NCBI GenBank assembly: GCA_965656185.1
Contig: CBFHJH010000001.1
Location: forward strand, 310,001-374,000
DNA: 64,000 bases
Direction: 5' to 3'
Origin: Croceimicrobium sp965656185
Lineage (GTDB): Bacteria; Bacteroidota; Bacteroidia; Flavobacteriales; Schleiferiaceae
Shown here: positions 25,444 to 32,800 of the stretch, one piece after another
Layout of the letters: each line of letters opens with the position of its first letter
Position numbering within the stretch: position 1 is the first letter of the stretch
The notes under the pieces: model-generated
Database searches by the model: none
The model's input: only the letters and a program-made list of their open reading frames with translations
What the model was told of the DNA's origin: nothing
Program-made: the position numbers and the translations under genes

Positions 25444-26620
25444 ATTCTAGGAATTCCTTTTCTGTGTGCTCGAATTCCTTAACACTTTGATTTTTCTTGA
25501 TCTTACTGATCGCTAGGAGCATAAAGAAAGCCGCTTTGGGTAGTTCCCACAGAATTGGTAGATTTTCCCATCTAAAATAAGCTCTCGGAACACATATAAA
25601 TAGGGTAAGCACGTAAGTGGCTAAGAGGTAATACCAATAAGGATGCGGACTATTAAATATCCAAGCTAATCCTGCGATAAAGGCCAATAAGATCGCAAAC
25701 AATAACTTGGGTACGAAAGCCATTTGAAGCGCTTTATCGAAAAAGCCTAGATTACCTTGAAACAACTTTGCGAATCCCGGTAAGATGAAAATCTTAAAGG
25801 CATGGATCTGTCCTGCGATCCATCTTTTCCGTTGATTACTAAAATTTTGGCCACTCGATACCTTTTCATCGTAAACCGGAACATGCTTGACATACTCGGT
25901 GAAGTAGCGTTTTTCCAATAAATAGAATTCGAAGAGTTTATCTTCTACTGCCGAATCTCGATTGATCGCTTCCAGGGTTTCTTCCAATATCTCTGCCTTA
26001 AATAACATACCACTTCCTACTAAACCACTGCTTAGACCGAGGTTGCGGTGACCTTTTCGGAAAATATTATTGCTGATGGCTTCTGTGATCCCGTCTAAAA
26101 TGGCCAGTTTAGTGTTATCATTTTTGGCGGTTCGGTGCAGTTGATATACTGGAACTTTAGGATTTATTATTTCATTTACCGCTTTTAAGCCATTGGTGTC
26201 CATTTTATTATCTGAATCCAGAATAAGAAAGTATTCGGGCCAACTGTTGCCACTTTGTGACTTTACTTGAGCTAGTAGGTTCTTAGATTTGGTAGAATGC
26301 TCAAAATTCATTTCAACCACTTCAGCTCCCATCTCCCGCAACTTCTCATTGGTTTCAGCTAACATTTGATCTGCACCAATTACCACTTTAAACTTGTCTT
26401 TTGGGTAATCTAGGGCAAGCGCATCACGTCCAGTGCTAAGGATTATTTTGTCCTCTTTGTAGGATGGAATTAGGATACAGATCGAGTGGGTCTTTTCTTT
26501 TTGTTTCCTTAATGTGTAGGGGAGGTGAGAGGCTAAGGCAAACAAAAAGCTATAAACTGTCTGAATGCCAAGTAGTACCAGTAAAATTAATTCGAGATAA
26601 TAATAGATGCTTTCGAGCAT
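25442..26620 (-). CDS. Membrane glycosyltransferase family 2
   Basis: A 392-aa processive-type GT2. An N-terminal membrane helix (about residues 8-30) precedes the catalytic domain: ICILIPSYKEDKII, VVIGADQM, FLILDSDNKMD (DxD, about 132-142), VGSGMLFK and QRKRWIAGQ, the QxxRW motif (about 266-274), which marks polysaccharide- or glycolipid-forming enzymes. Three to four helices follow (KLLFAILLAFIAGLAWIF, YYLLATYVLTLFICV, AAFFMLLAI). Product unknown; hyaluronan/cellulose-synthase-like or N-acetylglucosaminyl transferase roles are equally possible. The ATG lies 18 nt after TAGCTTTC, a near-match to the -7 box. Confidence 0.88.
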   Translation of the reverse strand: MLESIYYYLELILLVLLGIQTVYSFLFALASHLPYTLRKQKEKTHSICILIPSYKEDKIILSTGRDALALDYPKDKFKVVIGADQMLAETNEKLREMGAEVVEMNFEHSTKSKNLLAQVKSQSGNSWPEYFLILDSDNKMDTNGLKAVNEIINPKVPVYQLHRTAKNDNTKLAILDGITEAISNNIFRKGHRNLGLSSGLVGSGMLFKAEILEETLEAINRDSAVEDKLFEFYLLEKRYFTEYVKHVPVYDEKVSSGQNFSNQRKRWIAGQIHAFKIFILPGFAKLFQGNLGFFDKALQMAFVPKLLFAILLAFIAGLAWIFNSPHPYWYYLLATYVLTLFICVPRAYFRWENLPILWELPKAAFFMLLAISKIKKNQSVKEFEHTEKEFLE

Positions 26621-26631
26621 TTTTGTTGCGC
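26621..26631. repeat. Copy of TTTTGTTGCGC (inverted form)
   Basis: The left-most member of a family of GCGCAACAAA motifs bracketing the mmpAB islet. It lies immediately upstream of the GT2 start codon and is inverted relative to the right-hand copy at 28283-28293, which it matches over 11 bases. Confidence 0.4.
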
Positions 26632-26646
26632 TTGGTTGAAAGCTAA

Positions 26647-26979
26647 ATTTATTAAGAAAATAATGATATGCTCGGGACCCTAGCAGAAATTAATTTTTAA
26701 AAAGTTCAGGCTATTTTCCAATACACCTCATAGTGGGTTTTTCTGAGGCCTCAACACGCTTGTAGTCTACGATTCAGCGTCTAAAAGTGCGCAACAAATT
26801 GGCACCAGGTGCCTGTTTTGGCGTTTTGCAGCGCAACAAATAAGCAACATCAAAGAACGATAAATCCAAGATAATTCTTTTTTGTCAATGCTTCGTTTTA
26901 GTGATCGATTTTGGATCAGGGAGTAGTGCTTAGGTTCTGTGTGGGGATAGCTTTTTTCGACTTGTTTACACAAAGATTT
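26647..26979. other. Gene-free flank of the mmpAB islet
   Basis: No credible gene is present; the only long frame is a low-complexity minus-strand 68-aa ORF. The stretch holds two copies of GCGCAACAAA (26789-26798, 26831-26840) and the 13-bp palindrome GGCACCAGGTGCC (26801-26813) between them. It may be a remnant of integrated DNA. Confidence 0.45.
26789..26840. repeat. Paired GCGCAACAAA repeats around a palindrome
   Basis: Direct copies at 26789-26798 and 26831-26840 flank GGCACCAGGTGCC (26801-26813). The arrangement resembles a recombination or protein-binding site, but no integrase gene is nearby. Confidence 0.4.
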
Positions 26980-27565
26980 TTAAGATCTGGCAAAATCGAG
27001 TAGGGGTTGGTAATCTCCCTGATCAGCTTGTTTCACAGCTTTTAGGTAGGCCGATCTAGTGTCGTTTGCCTTTGAGAGGTTTGCTGCTCCCCATGAGAAA
27101 GGCTTCTGGCCGAAAAGCTTCTCGATAATAATATCTCCCATTAATCTACTGTGTCTCCCATTTCCGTTGGGAAAGCAGTGAATACTAACAATTCGATGTT
27201 TGAATCGAATAGCGATTTCGTCAGGAGAGTAGGTTTGGTGTTCAAACCAATACAATGCATCATCACATAAAACTTTTAGAGACATGGGTATTTGAAATTT
27301 ATCGATGCCAATATTTTTATTGGTTTTTCTGAAATCTCCTGCCCAAGCCCAAACATTACCATACATCCGTTTATGCATGTTGCAAATGAACTTTTCCGTG
27401 AAGACATCTTTGGCCTTGAATTTTTTACCAAAAACCCATTGCAATACCTCTTCGATGTTTTGCTGCTCGAATTCGTCCAATTCTCCTTTGGTTGTAATGG
27501 TTTCAATCAGTAATCCTTCCTTTTATAGGGGTTTGCCCGTCAATGTAATCAAGATCTAATCCCAT
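26980..27565 (-). pseudogene. mmpB: Mobile mystery protein B (Fic family), frameshifted
   Basis: The ATG at 27565 overlaps the mmpA stop by 10 bases and encodes MGLDLDYIDGQTPI, the family's N-terminus, but that frame ends at TGA 27503-27505. The remaining sequence continues in another frame as KEGLLIETITTKGELDEF and runs to 26980. The two frames join near 27517-27526, where the linker expected between 'DGQTP' and 'KEGLL' is missing, pointing to a small deletion. The Fic core survives: HCFPNGNGRHSRLMGD (usual HPFxxGNGRxxR, here with Cys for Pro). Fic proteins transfer AMP or related groups. A shortened 166-aa product from TTG 27480 is possible; otherwise the toxin-like partner is dead. Confidence 0.75.
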
Positions 27566-28014
27566 AATATCTTTGGCAGTTCACTTTTAAGTATTGCAGC
27601 TCGTTCCTCGACGGCTTTTTGTAGACGTTGCTTCGTATTCTCCTGATCTTCTAGTTTCATCGTGTTCGATGTTCGAGAAACTATTTGGGTGGCTAGTTCT
27701 CGAGCCTTTCGGTCAATTAGGTTTTCGATGCTACCATCCTTAGGAACTAGAGCGTATACCAGCTGCATGTCCAATGCATTTGCGGCTTCTCTTAAGCTCT
27801 TTAGGGTTATTCTCCCTTCCTTTTCACGCTTTTCGATTTCTTGGACACTCTGTTTGGTTATGGATAGTTTATTCGCGAGCTGCTGTAGAGACATGCCAAG
27901 GGAAACCCTTATGGCTTTTAGCCAACCAGTGGGGGGTGGAACTACTTGCTGTGCTGTTTTAAATTCACTTAACTTTCGCTCTAGCTGTTCGATTTGAAGT
28001 TTCTTTTTATTCAT
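27556..28014 (-). CDS. mmpA: Mobile mystery protein A (XRE/HTH regulator)
   Basis: A 152-aa HTH protein. The start chosen is ATG 28014 (MNKKKLQIEQLERKL); a TTG at 28044 in the same frame would lie only 2 nt after the -7 box. After a basic coiled N-terminus comes PPPTGWLKAIRVSLGMSLQQLANKLSITKQSVQEIEKRE (about residues 27-65), the XRE helix-turn-helix, and LREAANALDMQLVYALVP, the block that identifies TIGR02612-type proteins. These are always found upstream of the Fic partner and are presumed antitoxin/repressors. The gene overlaps mmpB by 10 bases and sits under a promoter embedded in a four-repeat array. Confidence 0.9.
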   Translation of the reverse strand: MNKKKLQIEQLERKLSEFKTAQQVVPPPTGWLKAIRVSLGMSLQQLANKLSITKQSVQEIEKREKEGRITLKSLREAANALDMQLVYALVPKDGSIENLIDRKARELATQIVSRTSNTMKLEDQENTKQRLQKAVEERAAILKSELPKILWD

Positions 28015-28020
28015 GATGTA

Positions 28021-28139
28021 AGGGTCTGTGCTGACAAAACGCAAACAAAAGTAAGGTTATTACCTGACATAAACAAAATTTAAGTAAGGATATAAGTTGA
28101 CAAAATGTTTCAATATATCAGGTTATAGACTGACGTATT
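28021..28139 (-). repeat. Four operator-like repeats at exact 33-bp period
   Basis: Units start at 28021, 28054, 28087 and 28120; the TGAC core falls at 28032, 28065, 28098 and 28131, so the period is exactly 33 bp (about three helical turns). Consensus AGGnTATnnnCTGACAnAA; three units are preceded by GTA. Units 2 and 4 are imperfect dyads (TnAGGTTAT...CTGA type). Unit 2 exactly fills the 20-bp spacer of the mmpA promoter and unit 1 covers the leader. The obvious ligand is the HTH protein MmpA. Confidence 0.75.
28046..28077 (-). promoter_or_regulatory. mmpA promoter TTTG-N20-TACTTTTG
   Basis: On the minus strand TTTG (28077-28074), 20 nt, then TACTTTTG (28053-28046): a consensus Bacteroidota promoter. 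The predicted transcript would start near 28041, leaving a leader of about 27 nt before ATG 28014 and excluding the TTG at 28044. Confidence 0.72.
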
Positions 28140-28271
28140 ACTAATTAATTAAAAAATAGGAATTGTAAATCAAGCTTGTTAGTGCGAGAAGCTCGATTGA
28201 AAGGAACTAGCAATGCAGGAGGGTACCCTAAGTCCAGAGCCTTTAGGTTTTTGGAATAAAATGTGGCATCT

Positions 28272-28293
28272 GCGCAACAATGGCGCAACAAAA
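28272..28293. repeat. Tandem GCGCAACAA motifs
   Basis: GCGCAACAA at 28272-28280 and GCGCAACAAAA at 28283-28293. The second is the inverted match of 26621-26631, so the islet lies between inverted 11-bp copies about 1.65 kb apart. Confidence 0.4.
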
Positions 28294-28396
28294 CTTATGA
28301 AAACTGGGATAACTAAAGACAGCCAGCGCAATGGTTAAGAAGTCAATTCGCTAAAAGTGAATGGGTTAAGCTTTCTTTGTTTATCGATGGTTGGTG

Positions 28397-29794
28397 TTAT
28401 TTACCGATACAGAATTTACCGAAAATATTGCCTAGAATGTCTTTATCTACGTCCACTTCACCAATAATAGAGCCTAAGTTTTGCAAGGCCTCACGAATGT
28501 CGAAGGATAGTAAATCGCCACTTAAACCAGCATCCAAACCATTTTTTACTTTGTATAGGTTTTCTAGGCTTAGTTCGAGGGCCTGTAAATGCCTCACGTT
28601 GGTAACGATACTTTGTTGCGCAGCCAAATCTCCCCAATTGTAGAAAGAGCTTATACGTTGGTTTAGTTGATCCAGTCCATCTCCCTCCTTAGCGTTCATT
28701 TTCAAAGCATTAAGTTCAACTAGTTTTGCTGGTACTGCGGCTTTTAGGTCTTTTATTTTATTTAAAATGATAATTAAATTTCGATCGGAAACCTTGCCTT
28801 GGATCAACTCTATTTCGTTCAAAATAGCGGCCCACTCTTCTTGGTTGTTTAGTCTGTTCGCGTCAATAAGATGAAGAACCAGGTCACTTTGCTCGATCTT
28901 CTCGAAGGTCTTTTTAATACCAATGCTTTCAACTAGATCTTCGGTTTCACGGATGCCGGCCGTATCAATAAAGCGGTAGTTTATGCCGTCGATACTGATC
29001 TCGTCTTCGATCGCGTCCCTCGTGGTTCCTGCGATTTCGGTCACGATAGCCTTATCCTCTTTTAGCAAGAGGTTGAGTAGAGTAGACTTGCCCGCATTAG
29101 GGGCTCCAATTATGGCTACAGGTACTCCACTCTTAATGGCATTGCCGGTATCGTAGGAGGCAATTAAACTCTTCAAAACTCCTTCAATTTTATCGATGAG
29201 GGCTTCTAAGGCACTACGATCGGCAAATTCCACATCTTCTTCGGCAAAGTCTAATTCGAGCTCGATCAAGGAAACAAAATCGATCAACTCTTTACGCAGT
29301 GCCTTTATTTCATTGGAAATCCCGCCTTTTAAATGTTGTAATGCAATTTGATGGGAAGCCTTGTTTTCAGAAGCGATTAAATCGGCTACAGCCTCTGCCT
29401 GCGAAAGGTCCATTTTTCCATTGATATATGCTCTTAAGGTATATTCACCGGGGTCTGCCAAACGGGCCCCATTGCGCTGTAAGAGTCTGAGGATTTGCTC
29501 CTGAATGAAAGTCGAACCATGACAGGCAATCTCAATTACGTCTTCCCCAGTGTAGGAGCGAGGCCCCCTAAAGAGGCTGAGCATAACTTCATCGACTAAA
29601 TTGCCCTTTTCATCCTCTAGTTTACCTAAAACACAAGAATAGGCCTTGGCTTGCTTTAGATCATGCTTCGAGCTAAATGGCACGAAGAGGCGCCCCATAA
29701 GGGCAAAGCTATCAGCGCCACTAATGCGAATTACAGCGATAGCGCCCATTCCGGCAGCGGTTGAAAGGGCACAGATTGTATCTTCCATTCTCAT
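28397..29794 (-). CDS. mnmE: MnmE, tRNA modification GTPase
   Basis: MnmE, with MnmG, makes 5-carboxymethylaminomethyl-uridine at the tRNA wobble base. The 465-aa protein has the tetrahydrofolate-binding N-domain (DTICALSTAAGMGAIAVIRISG), GPRSYTGEDVIEIACHGS, then the G domain: G1 GAPNAGKSTLL (about residues 226-236), G2 GTTRDA, G3 DTAGIRETED and the C-terminal CIGK whose Cys is conserved. The G4 motif reads NKIKDL where NKxD is expected, and G5 reads NAK rather than SAK. A second in-frame ATG is two codons downstream of the start used. The -7 box ends 4 nt upstream of the start. Confidence 0.96.
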   Translation of the reverse strand: MRMEDTICALSTAAGMGAIAVIRISGADSFALMGRLFVPFSSKHDLKQAKAYSCVLGKLEDEKGNLVDEVMLSLFRGPRSYTGEDVIEIACHGSTFIQEQILRLLQRNGARLADPGEYTLRAYINGKMDLSQAEAVADLIASENKASHQIALQHLKGGISNEIKALRKELIDFVSLIELELDFAEEDVEFADRSALEALIDKIEGVLKSLIASYDTGNAIKSGVPVAIIGAPNAGKSTLLNLLLKEDKAIVTEIAGTTRDAIEDEISIDGINYRFIDTAGIRETEDLVESIGIKKTFEKIEQSDLVLHLIDANRLNNQEEWAAILNEIELIQGKVSDRNLIIILNKIKDLKAAVPAKLVELNALKMNAKEGDGLDQLNQRISSFYNWGDLAAQQSIVTNVRHLQALELSLENLYKVKNGLDAGLSGDLLSFDIREALQNLGSIIGEVDVDKDILGNIFGKFCIGK

Positions 29795-29798
29795 GATG

Positions 29799-29806
29799 CA
29801 AAGGTA
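29799..29806 (-). promoter_or_regulatory. -7 box TACCTTTG, probable leaderless mnmE
   Basis: The minus strand reads TACCTTTG ending 4 nt before the mnmE ATG at 29794 and immediately following the stop of the upstream PAS gene at 29807. Confidence 0.5.
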
Positions 29807-32800
29807 CTAGTCCTGGCCAAGCTCTAGATTATAAGCATTTGTTTTATCGGTAATTTCTCGCACAACTTGGTCCAATTCGATCGCCGATTGGTTAATATGG
29901 TCGAGGTATTCCTTTATGTTCTGCTCCATAGGTGAATCTTCGATTTCTATTAGGTTGACCAGTCCTAATATCCTAGCCAAAGGAGCTCTTAAAACATGCG
30001 ATTGCAACCAGGCAATCTCTTGCAATTGTGCATTCTGCTTTTCTACCGTGCGCAGATAGGTGAGCCGTTCGGTAGCATCGTAAGAATAACATGCTACACC
30101 ACTGATGATCTTTTTGGAATTATAAATGGGATAGAGGTTTACACTAAAGATCACTTCTTTGCCATCGATAGTTTCTTCTAGTAGCTTCTGCACTTCTTTT
30201 CCCATTAAAGCTTCCATGTACAATTTACGCCATTTAATTGCACGTTCTTCTCCTAAGGAAGGGTGGAGTACATTGTCGCCGATGCCGAAGCTTTGTTTAC
30301 TAATATGTTGCAAGTATTCAATATAATGCTTGTTGGCACTAAGGAGTTCAAAGGCTGGATTCACAGACCAAATATGGTCTTCGGTTGCATTTATCAAGGC
30401 CTTTGTATTCCGAGTAAGCTGTTCAATCTCCTGTTGCCTTCTTCTAATTTCCGTGATGTCACGTATAAAAATCGAAACACCTATTTCTTTAGGATATACC
30501 GAGATATCAAGCCATTTCGATTCCTTTTCGAAAAAGCTGATCAAATTGGATTTTTGGGAATACTGAAATGCTTGTTGGATGTTATCGTATAGCTGGCGAT
30601 GGCGAGTGAAGCTAAATATTTCATCGAGCGCCATGGATTCACTGAATACGGTATCATGAATATCAAAAATATCTAAGGCTGCTTTATTTATGTAGTTGAT
30701 GCGCAGTGATTTATCTACAGTAATGAAACCTTCATTTACGGAGCTTAGTATGCTTTCTCTTTCCGCTAAAGCGTTCGACATTTCCTCTTCATAGGTGGCG
30801 ATCTGGGTAATATCCCAATTTAAACCTACTGATCTAATGGCTTTTCCAGTATTATCGCGGTAGATCTTCCCGCGAGAAGCGATATGCTTAATGCCATTTG
30901 AAGTAAGAATTCTAAAGCGAAAATTAAGATCATCCGAGTCACCTTCGAAGGATTCATTTACCACCTGAAGACTGGCTTCAATATCTTCTGGATGAACACA
31001 AGCTTTCCAATCTTCGAATTTACCCGCAAAACGCTCTTTATCGACTTCGTAGATGCGGAACATATTATCGTCCCATATCAGCTTCTCATTAAGAATGTCC
31101 AAATCCCAGATGCCCATTTCGTTCACTTCCAGAGCTAGTTCTAAACGGGTATTTAATTCTTGGTATTCCTTTTTATTCTCTCGCTCCGTGGTAATATCGC
31201 GTTGCACCGAAATGAAATGACTAATGCTACCAAGCTCATTCTTTACCGGGATGATATTGAGACTTAGCCAATAGGGCTTACCATTTTTATGATAATTGAT
31301 CAGCTCTGCTTCTACGGCTTGGCCCTTTCGTAAGGCTTGTGAAATCCGGTAGAGCTCCTGTTTATCGGTCTTTGGACCTTGAAGCATGCGTGGATTTTTG
31401 CCCATGAACTCTTGCGCGCTATAACCCGATAATTGCTGCATAGCAGTATTGGCGTACAAGATAAACGGTCCTTTCCCATGGATATCAACGTTATTGGTGA
31501 TGAGAATACCATCATGCGCGTTTTCGAAAACATTTTCGAATAAATTAAGGCGTTCCACTCTTTGCTTGCGCAGATCGATATTACTTCGTGTACCGATGAT
31601 TTCGGAAGGTTCTTCCATTTTGTCGTAACTGGAAATTCTACCACGATCTTCAAACCAGCGATATTCCCCATCGAAGCATTTGTAACGTAATTCGGCAATG
31701 TAGCTGTCAGTTTCCCCATTTAAATAGCGCTTAAACGCCAAGCGAGATACTGCAAGGTCCTCGGGGTGGATCCTTTTCAAGGAATCCTCGATGAATATTT
31801 CGGAATGGTCTTTATCCAATTTTACCAAATCATTATAGCGACGATCACCACTGATCATTTTGGTCTTCAGATTATAGCGCCAAACTCCAGAATTAGCACC
31901 AGCAAGGGCTTGATGAAGAACTAAGGAGTTTTCACTTAACTGGCTGCGGTAACGGATGCCTTTCAAAATAGCGTTTGCTTGATTTCCGGCCATTTCAAAA
32001 ACCTCCTTGGAGAAATGGCTTGGAACACCGTTTAGGAAGCCCAGTAAACATATTCCTTGGGTAGCATTGTCGAATTTATAGCGATAGAGATAGAGTTTGA
32101 TCGGTTGAGCAATATTTCCAGCGCTTAAATTCGGCATGGGCAGTTCGATACCCAAGCCTTTTATTTGCGACCATGTCAATTCTACTATGGCAGAATCTTT
32201 AGCTAATTTTGCATCTAAGCCTTTGAAAATAGGGTAACTATGGCCTAGTTTAAAAGGGCTGTTCTTCATTTTACCTTTTAGTGTATCAAAGAGGTAATTC
32301 ACCTCGAAGTGCTCTTGGTCGTCAATGTCAAGACGCGAGCTGGAAAGGATATAAGCCTCATTATTGAGCCATTTTTTAAGTAGCTTCCCAAGTTCCTGGT
32401 GTACTACCTCTTCTGATTCCGCGTCGACCATTTTTAAACCCGCTACGGCAAAGTTTTTGAAGAAGTCTTTCTGAGCTTTGTCCTTTTTGCGGTTCAACTC
32501 GAGGTTGCTTATGTCCCGGCAAATACCCTCAACAAGGGTAACACCTTCGCTATTAACCCTAGCGTATACCGCCATTTCAACGAACTTCATTTTTCCATTT
32601 ACCGAAAGTTGAAGCTTTCGCTTGAAGGATTTATTATCCTGAATAGCTAATTGGTACTTCGCTTCAAAGCGCTTGTATTTCCCTTTTGGCAGAAAGGATT
32701 TTATTAGATCGAGAATGTTTGTTGGCTCCTTGGAAAGTACTTCAAAATCTAATATTTGTTCCATACCCTTAGACCAGGTGAAGCTTTTCGTAGCGGGTGC

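Larger units (their letters stand above)
28015..28396. other. Gene-free region between mmpA and mnmE
   Basis: This stretch holds the mmpA promoter and operator-like array (28021-28139), an AT-rich run (about 28140-28170) and two GCGCAACAA motifs near 28272-28293. No gene is credible; a 25-codon frame starting ATG 28261 has no supporting evidence. It may be residual mobile-element DNA. Confidence 0.5.

Noticed and set aside
26767..26973. 68-aa minus-strand ORF in the islet flank
   Set aside because: Composition is unlike a protein here (Cys-rich repeats from the GCGCAACAAA motif) and no ribosome site precedes it.
27662..27997. 111-aa ORF antisense to mmpA
   Set aside because: Shadow of the mmpA reading frame; low-complexity translation with many Cys/Ser/Phe.
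28261..28338. 25-codon ORF (MWHLRNNG...) near mnmE
   Set aside because: Too short, no ribosome site, and it contains the GCGCAACAA repeats; not a credible gene.
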